In this document: positions 1 to 9,496 of the stretch, piece by piece
Layout of the letters: every line of letters begins with the position of its first letter
How positions within the stretch are numbered: the stretch's first letter is position 1
NCBI RefSeq assembly: GCF_008035925.1
Contig: NZ_CP036264.1
Coordinates: 3,344,443-3,408,442, forward strand
DNA length: 64,000 nt
Direction: 5' to 3'
Origin: Stieleria maiorica
Lineage (GTDB): Bacteria > Planctomycetota > Planctomycetia > Pirellulales > Pirellulaceae
Notes under the pieces: generated by a model
Seen by the model: the letters and a program-made list of their open reading frames with translations, nothing else
Told to the model about the DNA's origin: nothing
The model's database searches: none
Made by a program: the position numbers and the translations under genes

Positions 1-1
1 T

Positions 2-679
2 TCGCCGAACGTCCCCGGTGGGACGCGGGGGATCATGCTTGAGGCCGATCGGCTGCTGATCGGCTTGGACGACGACAAACCGAGGTGGTTGCCGATGGAC
101 AACTCGGCTGAAACGCTTCGTCTGGGGCACTCGGCAGAACACGTCGATTCAAGCATCGCGATCGCGGCCAAGGATCGCGTGTCAGGCTTGTTGGCCACCG
201 CCGATGAAAACGACGTGGTGGTGTTGTGGCGGGAAGCGGAGAATGGGCAAGTGGAACGATTGGGCGAGCGTCACCTGGACGACTTGAAAACGATGAAGTT
301 CCACCCCGGCGGTTCTGCATTGGTCACCGGTACGCTCGATGGCATGATCACGGTTTGGTCGATGCCCGATTTTCAAGTCATCACCCGTCGCCAAAGCCCT
401 GCCCAATTGGCGGAACTCGATTTCTCCAATGACGGCAGCGTCATGGCGAGTGGCCACTTTGACGGCGAAGTCCTGTTCTGGGACACCCAGGTCTGGCAGA
501 CGCAGTTGGTGGTCCAGACCAACATCGTACCGATCCGCAGCCTGCAGTTTTCCCCGCTCTCAGACCGATTGGCCGTCGCCGGCAAGGGTGATCACATCGC
601 GGTGTTCAGTACACAAACCCCAGACGATCGCGACCGAGAACGGCAACGCCCCGCAACCGCCCGAATGGCGGAGAAATAG
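2..679 (+). CDS. WD40 repeat protein, C-terminal part (5' end outside window)
   Basis: The frame is open to the left window edge, so only about the last 225 residues are seen. The visible part has WD40-like blades: repeated pattern of a GH/HP-type turn followed by strands such as DENDVVVLWRE, TLDGMITVWSM and HFDGEVLFWDT, each about 40 residues apart. WD40 blades form a beta-propeller used for protein-protein contact. In planctomycetes such tails often follow a serine/threonine kinase or a cytochrome-type domain, but nothing of the N-terminal part is visible, so the role of the whole protein cannot be given. The last 20 residues are charged and likely disordered. Confidence 0.75.
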   Translation, partial: SPNVPGGTRGIMLEADRLLIGLDDDKPRWLPMDNSAETLRLGHSAEHVDSSIAIAAKDRVSGLLATADENDVVVLWREAENGQVERLGERHLDDLKTMKFHPGGSALVTGTLDGMITVWSMPDFQVITRRQSPAQLAELDFSNDGSVMASGHFDGEVLFWDTQVWQTQLVVQTNIVPIRSLQFSPLSDRLAVAGKGDHIAVFSTQTPDDRDRERQRPATARMAEK

Positions 680-867
680 GGGCGGTTGGGCGACGAATCG
701 TTCTACGTTGTCAACCACGTGGGACAATTCCGTCAGGGGCGACGGGAGACGATTTCGCGGCTGCCCACTGTGTTCCTGTCCTGTGCGGGTCCGCTATGTT
801 AGTGGCCGGCGATCGGTCGGCCTGGTTACCGACCGTCTCTTCCACCTTCCCTTCATCTGTTGAACTC

Positions 868-1416
868 ATGTCAGAACGTATCATCTTGCGCACCGGAGAA
901 TCACTTGTTGCCGGCGGCCCCCCGTTTACCGCCGCCGAACCCGAAGTCGTGATCGGCGAACTCGACGGTCCGGTCGGCACCGCCTTGGCCACGCTGACCG
1001 GTGACCAAACCAAGGGGCACACCAAAGTCTTTGCGATCCTGAACACCGACATCCAAGTCCGCCCGGTCACCTTGTGCGTCAGCAAGGTCACCGTCAAAGA
1101 CAACCGCTACACCAACATCCTGATGGGGACGGTGCAAGCGGCGATCGCCAACGGCGTGCTCGACGCGGTTCGCGCCGGCGACATCCCCAAAGAAAAGTGC
1201 AACGACCTGGGAATCATCTGCAGCGTCTGGCTGAACCCGGGCGTCGCCACCGCCGACAACCTGGATCATAAAGCACTGTTCGACATCCACCGCAAAGCGA
1301 TGGCCCAAGCCATTGCCAAAGCGATGGCCTGTGAACCGTCGATCGATTGGTTGCTGGAAAACCAGGAAAACATCACCCACAAGTACTACCAAATGGGCTT
1401 GGACGGAAAGATCTGA
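868..1416 (+). CDS. formaldehyde-activating enzyme (Fae)-like protein, catalytic His apparently missing
   Basis: 182 aa, close to the usual Fae length of about 170. The whole chain aligns by eye with Fae, the enzyme that condenses formaldehyde with tetrahydromethanopterin: GESLVAGGPPF near the N-terminus, KGHTKVFAIL, the VSKVTVKD strand, and the ANGVLDAVRAGDIP helix. I chose the ATG at 868 because it starts right before the conserved core; the frame is open further up (TTG/ATG near 796) but that part is not Fae-like. In the family the catalytic His lies just before the hydrophobic strand that ends in IIG; here the aligned stretch is AEPEVVIG, so Glu seems to stand in its place. It may therefore be one of the divergent Fae paralogues of planctomycetes rather than a working Fae. 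No other C1 gene is adjacent. Confidence 0.8.
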   Translation: MSERIILRTGESLVAGGPPFTAAEPEVVIGELDGPVGTALATLTGDQTKGHTKVFAILNTDIQVRPVTLCVSKVTVKDNRYTNILMGTVQAAIANGVLDAVRAGDIPKEKCNDLGIICSVWLNPGVATADNLDHKALFDIHRKAMAQAIAKAMACEPSIDWLLENQENITHKYYQMGLDGKI

Positions 1417-1428
1417 TCCCTGGGGAAT

Positions 1429-1455
1429 CTGCTCCCAGCCGACGGCAGGGAGCAG
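1429..1455 (+). terminator. possible stem-loop terminator after the Fae-like gene
   Basis: An 8-bp perfect stem (CTGCTCCC at 1429-1436, GGGAGCAG at 1448-1455) with an 11-nt loop lies 13 bases after the stop. There is no clean T-run after it on the plus strand (GCTGACAGAAAAATTT follows), so intrinsic termination is only a possibility. Confidence 0.35.
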
Positions 1456-1647
1456 GCTGACAGAAAAATTTGGGGCAGACGAATGGTCGGGAAGAAAAGC
1501 CGATAGGAAAATGGGTGACAAGGAAATCGCCGGGGCGCGGATTTGATCGGCCGCGGTCCGCGCCGGTGCCGGTCACGTCTCCTTGTCATCAATCTGCTCG
1601 TCGTTCTTCCCGCCGCCAGCGCAATGACAGGTTTCGACAATCGGATG

Positions 1648-4600
1648 TCAACGGGCGGCTTGCGAAAGATCGAGCGCCAGTTGCGTCAGCAGGTCGTCGA
1701 GTGATGTCTCATCGTCACTGTCGCTATCCGCCTGCGATTCGGCGGCCGGCCAGTTCTCAAATCGCATAACGTTCTGCGGTGTTGCAGAGGTCGCCGCTGA
1801 GATCGTTTCGGCTTCGGCCTGAATGACCGCCGGTTCCAAAAGATTCATCCCCGAGCGTTCCCGATCGCTTGGCGTGCTTGAGATCAGCGGGAATTGGGCA
1901 AGCAGACTCGATGCGGCAACGGTGCCGCCGGTTCGCCTTACCGACTCCGACTCCATCTCCTGCTGCAACGCGACGTAGTTGATGACCAACAGTGCGTCCA
2001 ACGGCGAGACGCGGCTGTTACCGTTGACGTCGGGGAAGGTGTTTTCTGCCGGCAACGCTTCACCGGACGCTTGTGAAGCCTGTAGTCGTGCCAGGAAATT
2101 GATGACCACCAAGGCGTCCAAGGGAGTGACCGCTCCGCTCAGATCCGTGTCGTAGGGATTGTCAATGGAGTTCCATCGGCTGAACAATCCGACGTCGATC
2201 GACGAAAGAGTCTGGCCGGTCGCCAGATCAACCTGTCGCAGGGCGGTCACCGGATCAAAATTACTGTCGTGATCGTCGCTTCCGGGGCGATCGTTGAGTG
2301 TGATTTGGTCGACCGTTTCGGGAACCACTTCTAACCGATACGAACCAGGAATGATCCCGGAGAATTCATAGCCGCCGTCCTGCGCGGTCACCGTGTGTGC
2401 AACCGCCACCCCGCTCCCTTCGTCGATCAATCGCAACGACACGGATTCGCGCCACTGCTCCGACGCATCACGGAAACCGTCGCGGTTGACGTCTTGCCAA
2501 ACGACGCCGCTGATCGATGCAGGCGTGATGCGAATCCCCAAGTCGATCGCTTGGATCTGGTCCTGTTGACCAACTTCAATTTCTTGGGGCATGCCATCGA
2601 GCGGTGCCGATTGAATGTAGCCTTGTGGCTTCACGATCGTCAGCGTGTGATTGCCCACGGGCAGGTCCGCCAGTCGGTAGCCTCCATCCACCTGCGTGAT
2701 CGCAAAGGCTTCGCCGTCGTCCAGCGTTCCATTGCCGTTGGCGTCCACAAAGACGGCGACGTCGGCGACCGGCAATTCGCCCTCGTCCCAGACGGTGTTT
2801 GCGTTGGCGTCGTTGAAGACTCGGCCATCGATCCGTCGATTCGCCACCGTCACCGAGTCCTGAGAGTACACCGAGACCGGCGCATTGATCCCGTCATCGA
2901 TCGTCATGTAGACGAAATAAGATCCATCAGGAACTCCGTTCGTATCCCAGGTCAGCTGACCGCTTTCGTCGGTTTCCGCGATCCCGGATTGAATCAAAAT
3001 GCCGTCCAACCCGTCGGAGTCGGAATCGTAGTAAAACGCAATCGACGCGTCGTTATCAATGTCCAATGCGTCGTAGGAAATGGAAACCTGTTGGCCGAAT
3101 CCACCACCGGCGACCTGGGTGATCACGCCCTCCGGTGGACTGTTGCTGGAACCGGCAAAGAAATCCACGTGGCCGGTGTTGCCATTGCCGTCGACCGACA
3201 GGGACCACACGCCCGATTCGGGCTGGGAAACGACCACCACGCGGCGTTTCCGATTCGACAGGTCATCAACGATCGACATCCCGGTTGCCGCGATGATGTC
3301 GGCTTCGGTCAACGTCGCCCCGGCGGGAGTTGTCAGCACGATTTCTGCGTCGGTTTCATTGTCCCACTGCGCAGAAAACAACGTCCACTCCTTTCCCGAT
3401 TCGATCATCACCTGATGCGAAAACGGTGTGATTTGGGCCGGCAATTCGCCTTCGCCATCTTCGATCAGTTCGGCGATTTCTTCGGCGCCGATCAATCCGA
3501 TTCCGCCGTCCAGCCAAACGCGAAATCCCAATCCGACATCACCGATCAAGGGCAGCGGGAAGCTGGCATAGGCGCCCGTTGAATCATTCGAAAAATCTCC
3601 ATCGTCGGTGAATTGCAAGAAGAATTGACCTGCAAACGCTTCGGTGCCGCCGATCACCGGAAACGCTTCCGGAACGGTGAAGGTGGCGCTGGCGGAGGCG
3701 TTGAGGTTTAATCCGCTGTTTTCGTCGACATGTGCTGCAAAACTTGCGTCGTCGGACAGGATGGTGCCATTCAGCACATTGAATCCGCCGCTGGCTTCCA
3801 GCGTGCCGTCGACCCAATCCCAGGTGGTCGTTCCATCGACGATCGCCAGGCCGTTGACGATCGACAGGTCCGCTCCGATGGTCAGTTGTCGGCTGTTGAA
3901 CGACGCGGATCCATCGAACCCCAGTAGTTTGGCTTCCACCGGGCCGCCGGCCCAGTCCGGCAAGTCGACACTGACTTCGGGACCGAGCGTCATCCCGATC
4001 GCGCCGCCGAAGGTGATCGGTGTTGGGTCGCTGGGGGCAAAATGATCGACGCTGCCGGAGACGCGCTGCAAGAATGCGGCGGGCAACACCGGAACCGGGA
4101 TTCCCAATCCGTCCGCCAGGATTTCGATCGAATTCCATTGGTTGTTTAGGAATCCCAAATCGACCCCCAATTCGATTCCCCACGGCTTGATGTCAAGTCG
4201 TGCCCCGGCATCCAGGGTGTTTGCGATCGTATCAAAACCGATCCCCGCCTGTTTGACCGTCAAGACGCCCGGCAGGACCCGGATGTCTTCGGCCGTCACC
4301 CTTCCGACCAGATCGATTTTGCCGTTTGCGAGCTGGATCCGGTTTTCGTCGGTGAAGTTGGCCGTCACGTTGAAGAAATCGGGCAAACGCACTTCGCCTT
4401 GCAGCCAGACACTCGGATCGGGCGAAGGCCGGCAACTGGCCATCATGCCTGTCGCTTCGACGTCAAACACACCAAGCACGTTGATTTCCATGTCCGCCAG
4501 CGTGAACGGCTCCAGTTCCGGATCGCAGGGTGTCGGCCCGATCGCTGCCAGAACGGGCGTTTGGAAGTCGTGCCAAACCTGGCCGATCGCTTGTCGCTGA

Positions 4601-7600
4601 GCCTCCGTCGTGCTGCGGAACAGCAGCGATGCCGGCAGGTGTCGGTAGGGACGCAACGTGTCGCTGGCATTGGCGACGGCGTACATCACCGACAACCAAG
4701 TCAAATAGTTCAGGTCGTCGTGAAAGTACAACGGATGATTCAACCACTCGGTGTCGTCGAAGTACTCGAAATGTGTGTCATCGGGCCGATCCCGAGTTTC
4801 GGTGCGAGTGTCGCCGGTGTACGTGAACGGGACCAACACCGGGTGTGTGTGGTTCTTGGACAGATCGATCGCGGAGAACGTCGATCGAACCCAATCGCCG
4901 GAGAGAAAGGCGTCGCCCGCCAGGCTGACCGGGTCGCCATTGGTGACGAAGTGCAACACCTGCTCGGTGCGCAGTGCATCGAACATGGCGGCATAGTCGG
5001 CGTGGATCCCCGGGGCGTTGAAGGTGACGACGCGGGACAAGTCACCTCCGTCGCTCGTGTATCGCGCGGCCATCAATTGAGTCAGTCCGCCTCCAAGGCT
5101 GTGTCCGACAATCGAAGGTCGACCATGCGATGCTGAAATCACGCTCAGCCAAGCGGCGACCGTGTCATAGGCCGCCAGGAATTGCCCGGTGCCGACACCG
5201 TCGGGATGAAAATCGTCGAACCAATCGGTCAAGAAATCGACCGAGCCGCGGATCGCAAGAACCGGACCGACCGAACTGCTGACCAACCCCACGGCGTCGA
5301 ATCCGGTGACCGGATCCTCGAACACGGTGTCAACCGTGAACTCGACGGTGGAGACCGGACCATAGCCCAGGTCGGAGAAGGAAACGGTTTGCCCCGCGAC
5401 CCAATCTTCATAGGCGATGTCTTTGGCCAAAACCTCCATGACCGCAGGGGTCAGTGAATGTTCCAAAGGCAATTGGTAGATCTCGCGTCCCCGGACGCCA
5501 TCGTTGCCGATCATGAACAGGTTCGAACCGGCGATCGTCAATTCTGCCGGGCGGGGATTAAAGTCGTAGTCGAACGTCGCCCGTTGCAGGGTCCCGTCCA
5601 GGTCCAAACGCCAGAGGTCGCGGCCGTTCTGATCGGTCGCTTGGAAATACAGGGCATTGCCGATCACGTGAAAATCGTCGGGATCCGACGACCGGCCCTC
5701 TTCCCCGATGACGATCGGCGAGTCTTCAAACAGATCCTCCAACAGACCCGTTCCGGCGGCTGTCCCGTCGCTGATGAACAATTCGCAACCGTGTTCCAAG
5801 TCGTTGGCGCGGAACACAATTTTGTTCGCAAATTCGATGATGCCTCGGCCAACATAGTCGCCAAAGCAGCGCGATCCGTCCGTCCCCGTTTCCAAATCGA
5901 CGACCGGGCGTGTTCCGGCGGCCGATCCGTCGCTGATCCAAAGTTCATTGCCGATGTTGGTGCCGACGACGCCGTTGAAGTTGTCGTCACGGCGAAACAC
6001 CACGCCGTCGTCGAACGGCGTCAGCGACGTGATCCACGAACTGTCGGTGCCTTCATCCAGGTCAGCGACCAATCTCGGATCGTCTGAGTCGCTGTCGATC
6101 ACCCACAGCTCCGCCCCGTGGTCCGGATCCTCGGCCACGAAAAACAGCTTGCCACCGGAAACCACCAGCTGCTCCGGATTGGAAGAAAACGGAAACGCAC
6201 TGCCGGGATAAAGATCGGCGCGCTGCACCGTGCCTTCGGGCGTTCCATCGCTACTCCAAAGCTCACGCCCGGAGCCGGGGCTGTAGGCGCTGAAGTACAA
6301 ACGGTCGCCGTAGCGGGTCAGATCCAACGGCTGGGACGATAACATCGCGGTGGGATCGATGTCTTTCAGCAAGGTGGCTTGTCCCGTCGTTGCCTGTAAC
6401 GCCCAGACCTCGCGTCCGCTGGCCGATTCGTCGGCGGTGAAGAACAGCGTGTCGCCGATCGCGATCAAGTCGCTCGGTGCGTTGGGGCCCGGAACCGGAT
6501 CGCCATTGATCCCGAGCGTCGCGTACGTTGTTCCCCCCGTGGAACCATCGGTTTTCCAAAGCCGTGATTCGGTACCATCGAATGCTACGAAGTACAGCCA
6601 TCCATTGAATTCGACCAGTTCGCTGACCGCCGCCCCCTGAGGAACATTGCCGACGAACGCTGGATTGATATCCATGACGACTCGGGTATCGAACGAATTG
6701 CCATCGGACACCCACAGCTCTTCACCAAACTCCTGGGACTTGGCGACAAAGAACAACTTGGATCCCACGCGGGTCAAGTGTTTCGGTTCCGACGAAATGC
6801 TGGCCGTCGTCTGCACCCCGACAAATTCCGTTCCCAAGGCAGTGCCATCGGTCCGCCAAACATCGAACCCGCGAAAAAAATCACTCGCGCCGAAATAGAC
6901 GTGGTTTCCGACGGCCGTCAATTCCTGTGCAAGGCTGTGGGAGCGATGACCGCCGGGACGGATGTCTTTCACCAGCGTCGTCCCTTCCGGCGTTCCGTCG
7001 CTCTTCCAGACCTCTCGTCCGTCGACGCCGTTGTCGGCGGTAAACACCAAAGCATTGCCGAGCGCAGTCAGGTCGCTCGGATCGGAATCAATGACACCCG
7101 CCGCGATGTCTCGCACAAGCACCGTTCCGCCGGTCGTGCCGTCACTGGACCACAATTCGACACCAGCGGAAGATTCTGCGGCGAAAAAAACGCGATCGCC
7201 GGCTGCGGTCATCTGCGACGGCGAAGACGAATCGTCGCCCGGGAAAATGTCTTTGAGTAACTCCACCGTGCCGCCCCCGGAGCTTCCTGAAGACCCGCGA
7301 GAGTACAGTTCACGTCCGCTGGCCGGAGCACCCGTTGCGGCGAAATAAAGGCGGTTGTTTGTCGCGAGCAATTCCCCCGGTGACGAACTCATCGGGCGGC
7401 GGATGTTGACGCTTGCCCCCGTCACATCGGTCGCGTTGACGACGTGCTCTCCGGCGGCCAAGTCACCGGCGACGATGGTACCAGCCGCCGTGCCATCGCT
7501 CGCCCATAGCTCTCGGCCGACGGCACCTGAGCCAGACGGGACACCATCGGCGGAGAAGTAAAGCAAGCCGTCGAAGACGACCAGATTTTGCGGGTTGGAC

Positions 7601-8538
7601 GAAAACGGACCGAAGTCCGATGGCAGGACCTGCGTTCCGTCGGCTTCGAAAAAGACCCAATTGTCGCCCGCATCGAGTTGCCCGACGATCGGTTTCCCGC
7701 TGGCGTTTCGAATCACCGGTTTGTTGTCGCCGTCGGTCCGCTCGACAAACAGGGGCGTGCCGTCGGCGTTCGTTTCCGGAAACACGTTGGCAACCAGAGC
7801 GGTAACACCTTGCAAATCGGATTTCCAGAGTTCCCGCCCCAGGTTCGGCGTCTGTGCGCTAAAGAACAACGTGCCTTGGTCGATCGTCGCGGCAAAGGTC
7901 AATTGATCCGGGGCCGAACCCGCCTCGCCGGCTGTCAGATCGGCGACCAGGACGGTGCCGGATTCCGTCCCATCGCTGATCCACAACTCGTTCCCGTGCG
8001 CCCCATCGTTGGCGACGAAAAACAGTCTGTCGCCGGCCGCGGTCAAGCGAGTTGGAAACGACGAATCGCCGTAGGTGTACGTCACTCCGTCGTATTCATA
8101 GCTGGTCACGGTCGGATTAATGTCGCGAACCAGCATGGTCCCGGCCTCGGTCCCATCGCTTTTCCAAAGCTCTTCTCCGAGGGGGTCGGTGTAGGCCGTA
8201 AAAAAGAGCGTTTCGCCGACCGCCGTCAGATCACCGATCTCGCCGTCCAGATCGCCGGGACCGATGTCTTTGACCAAGATGCCGGGGCCGTCTCCATCGA
8301 TAACGAACAATTCTTTACCGTGCAGTCCATCGTCGGCGACAAAAAACAGACGATCGCCGACAGCGACAAACTGCTGGGCTCCCGACGGCGGCGCTTGCGG
8401 GTTCAAGTCCCTTAGCAGCGCCGTTTCCAACACTGCTGCGGCCAACATCTGACGCTTTTCCAGCGTTTCGATCCGCAGCCGGCCATGACGCATTCGTTCC
8501 CGACTCGCTCGGCCCTGCCCCCAAACTAGACGTTTCAT
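1648..8538 (-). CDS. giant secreted protein: ELWxSDGT repeats, lipase domain, SdrD-type B domains, dockerin
   Basis: 2296 aa from the ATG at 8538; the frame is open further upstream but the family hallmark starts here: basic residues followed by RIETLEKRQMLAA, the LExRxML motif of planctomycete exported surface proteins. Residues about 50-1000 hold some twenty copies of a repeat with the core ELWxSDGTxxGTxLVxDI, likely forming beta-propeller or Ca-binding structures. A class-3 lipase-like segment follows, with the nucleophile elbow VGHSLGGG near residue 1144. Residues about 1900-2090 hold two SdrD/Cna-B-like modules (DGRVFNDANAN, SGVVWQDVNRDG). Residues about 2130-2195 form a type-I dockerin (DLSGAVTPLDALVVINFL and DVNGNSRVSPLDALLVINYV). 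The C-terminal tail is acidic. It is probably a cell-surface or extracellular hydrolase; substrate unknown. Confidence 0.85.
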   Translation of the reverse strand: MKRLVWGQGRASRERMRHGRLRIETLEKRQMLAAAVLETALLRDLNPQAPPSGAQQFVAVGDRLFFVADDGLHGKELFVIDGDGPGILVKDIGPGDLDGEIGDLTAVGETLFFTAYTDPLGEELWKSDGTEAGTMLVRDINPTVTSYEYDGVTYTYGDSSFPTRLTAAGDRLFFVANDGAHGNELWISDGTESGTVLVADLTAGEAGSAPDQLTFAATIDQGTLFFSAQTPNLGRELWKSDLQGVTALVANVFPETNADGTPLFVERTDGDNKPVIRNASGKPIVGQLDAGDNWVFFEADGTQVLPSDFGPFSSNPQNLVVFDGLLYFSADGVPSGSGAVGRELWASDGTAAGTIVAGDLAAGEHVVNATDVTGASVNIRRPMSSSPGELLATNNRLYFAATGAPASGRELYSRGSSGSSGGGTVELLKDIFPGDDSSSPSQMTAAGDRVFFAAESSAGVELWSSDGTTGGTVLVRDIAAGVIDSDPSDLTALGNALVFTADNGVDGREVWKSDGTPEGTTLVKDIRPGGHRSHSLAQELTAVGNHVYFGASDFFRGFDVWRTDGTALGTEFVGVQTTASISSEPKHLTRVGSKLFFVAKSQEFGEELWVSDGNSFDTRVVMDINPAFVGNVPQGAAVSELVEFNGWLYFVAFDGTESRLWKTDGSTGGTTYATLGINGDPVPGPNAPSDLIAIGDTLFFTADESASGREVWALQATTGQATLLKDIDPTAMLSSQPLDLTRYGDRLYFSAYSPGSGRELWSSDGTPEGTVQRADLYPGSAFPFSSNPEQLVVSGGKLFFVAEDPDHGAELWVIDSDSDDPRLVADLDEGTDSSWITSLTPFDDGVVFRRDDNFNGVVGTNIGNELWISDGSAAGTRPVVDLETGTDGSRCFGDYVGRGIIEFANKIVFRANDLEHGCELFISDGTAAGTGLLEDLFEDSPIVIGEEGRSSDPDDFHVIGNALYFQATDQNGRDLWRLDLDGTLQRATFDYDFNPRPAELTIAGSNLFMIGNDGVRGREIYQLPLEHSLTPAVMEVLAKDIAYEDWVAGQTVSFSDLGYGPVSTVEFTVDTVFEDPVTGFDAVGLVSSSVGPVLAIRGSVDFLTDWFDDFHPDGVGTGQFLAAYDTVAAWLSVISASHGRPSIVGHSLGGGLTQLMAARYTSDGGDLSRVVTFNAPGIHADYAAMFDALRTEQVLHFVTNGDPVSLAGDAFLSGDWVRSTFSAIDLSKNHTHPVLVPFTYTGDTRTETRDRPDDTHFEYFDDTEWLNHPLYFHDDLNYLTWLSVMYAVANASDTLRPYRHLPASLLFRSTTEAQRQAIGQVWHDFQTPVLAAIGPTPCDPELEPFTLADMEINVLGVFDVEATGMMASCRPSPDPSVWLQGEVRLPDFFNVTANFTDENRIQLANGKIDLVGRVTAEDIRVLPGVLTVKQAGIGFDTIANTLDAGARLDIKPWGIELGVDLGFLNNQWNSIEILADGLGIPVPVLPAAFLQRVSGSVDHFAPSDPTPITFGGAIGMTLGPEVSVDLPDWAGGPVEAKLLGFDGSASFNSRQLTIGADLSIVNGLAIVDGTTTWDWVDGTLEASGGFNVLNGTILSDDASFAAHVDENSGLNLNASASATFTVPEAFPVIGGTEAFAGQFFLQFTDDGDFSNDSTGAYASFPLPLIGDVGLGFRVWLDGGIGLIGAEEIAELIEDGEGELPAQITPFSHQVMIESGKEWTLFSAQWDNETDAEIVLTTPAGATLTEADIIAATGMSIVDDLSNRKRRVVVVSQPESGVWSLSVDGNGNTGHVDFFAGSSNSPPEGVITQVAGGGFGQQVSISYDALDIDNDASIAFYYDSDSDGLDGILIQSGIAETDESGQLTWDTNGVPDGSYFVYMTIDDGINAPVSVYSQDSVTVANRRIDGRVFNDANANTVWDEGELPVADVAVFVDANGNGTLDDGEAFAITQVDGGYRLADLPVGNHTLTIVKPQGYIQSAPLDGMPQEIEVGQQDQIQAIDLGIRITPASISGVVWQDVNRDGFRDASEQWRESVSLRLIDEGSGVAVAHTVTAQDGGYEFSGIIPGSYRLEVVPETVDQITLNDRPGSDDHDSNFDPVTALRQVDLATGQTLSSIDVGLFSRWNSIDNPYDTDLSGAVTPLDALVVINFLARLQASQASGEALPAENTFPDVNGNSRVSPLDALLVINYVALQQEMESESVRRTGGTVAASSLLAQFPLISSTPSDRERSGMNLLEPAVIQAEAETISAATSATPQNVMRFENWPAAESQADSDSDDETSLDDLLTQLALDLSQAAR

Positions 8539-8838
8539 CGCGATTTCCCAGGTTGCAAGTTCATCAGCGCGATTGTTTGAGGCGATCATTTTACCTGAAT
8601 CTGCGTTCAAAGGTGAACGATTCGCCACAGGCCCTGCACAGCGGTGATCGTCGGGGTGATTCAGCGGCTGACCAGCGCAATCTGATACGCAATGACAAGC
8701 AGCTTGATCTGCACCGCAAGCAGCTTGATCTGCGATGACAGGCAGGGGAAAATAGCGGCGTAAACGTCCGCGCGCGACGTCGGATCGCGACGCTGCGAAT
8801 CGGACGGCAGTTGAGACAACTTGATTGGAGAGAGACGA
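8539..8838. other. intergenic, divergent between giant protein and small exported protein
   Basis: About 300 bases between two divergent genes, so promoters for both should lie here, but I could not pick convincing -35/-10 pairs. It holds two direct copies of a 17-base word starting CAAGCAGCTTGATC at 8696-8712 and 8717-8733, period 21. Confidence 0.4.
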
Positions 8839-9141
8839 ATGAAGGCTTGGATTATCGGGTTGGTCATGTTGGCGTCGGCATCGATCGCTTCGAGCGCCCA
8901 GGGACAGTACGTTGGGATCGATGTTTACGCGCCCGGCTACCCCGTCGCGGTCGCTCGGCCGGTTTTGGTTCCGCCGATCGTGTATCCCGCGCCCGTCGTG
9001 CTTGCTCCGGCCGTCGTCGCACCGCTGCCGCCGGTGGTGGCGCCTCGACCACGCTACTATTTCTACACGCCTTATGGCGGCACCGAGGTGCGCGTGCCGG
9101 GGCGACCGGTGGCCAACACCTTGCGCGCGATCATTCGCTGA
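8839..9141 (+). CDS. small exported Pro/Val-rich protein
   Basis: 100 aa. The ATG at 8839 is preceded by a good Shine-Dalgarno (GGAGAGAGACGA), better than the in-frame TTG at 8821. Residues 1-22 are a signal peptide (MKAWIIGLVMLASASIASSA, cleavage probably after AQG). The mature part is low in complexity: repeated proline, valine and alanine (PVVLAPAVVAPLPPVVAPRP), ending in an aromatic patch (YYFYTPYGG) and VPGRPVANTLRAIIR. This composition is like small wall- or surface-associated planctomycete proteins. No domain is recognised and function is unknown. Confidence 0.7.
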   Translation: MKAWIIGLVMLASASIASSAQGQYVGIDVYAPGYPVAVARPVLVPPIVYPAPVVLAPAVVAPLPPVVAPRPRYYFYTPYGGTEVRVPGRPVANTLRAIIR

Positions 9142-9154
9142 GCGCATTGCCCCT

Positions 9155-9223
9155 TGTACGACCGCCCTTCCGGGCCGTCGCGCCTCGGACCACTCCCTGT
9201 ACGATGGCCCTTCCGGGCCGTCG
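9155..9223. repeat. dispersed repeat family C, two half copies
   Basis: Two copies of a word like GTACGATGGCCCTTCCGG followed by GCCGTCG (9155-9180, 9199-9223). Related copies are at 39955-40020, 48994-49057 (reverse) and 53542-53608. Longer copies also carry GACCTAGAAAGGACGTCGTAC, which is an imperfect inverse of the first half. The rest of the 9142-9496 gap shows nothing else I can name. Confidence 0.7.
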
Positions 9224-9496
9224 TGGGTAGGCGTCTGCCCGAGGAGCAACAACCTTAGCAGGCGTTAACCAGGCGGCTAGTATTCCATCTCGCCATTCGA
9301 TTCTGGTAATTGGCAGTGGACGACGCGAGGAGTCCACGCGGCGCGCAATCCGAATGGAATCGTCGCCTCGTCCACTACGTGAAAACCAAGCTGCGGCGGA
9401 TCACTTGTGCTGTGTTCCGATTGGTTTTCACGCGTCGCTTCGGCTATGGTGAAAGGGGGCAATCCTCGCTATCCAAATCGCTGAGGAGACGGTGCG

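Noticed and set aside
2395..3582. 395-aa open frame on the plus strand opposite the giant protein
   Set aside because: Entirely antisense to a gene with clear domains; composition (many Arg, His, Val) is that of a shadow frame in GC-rich DNA.
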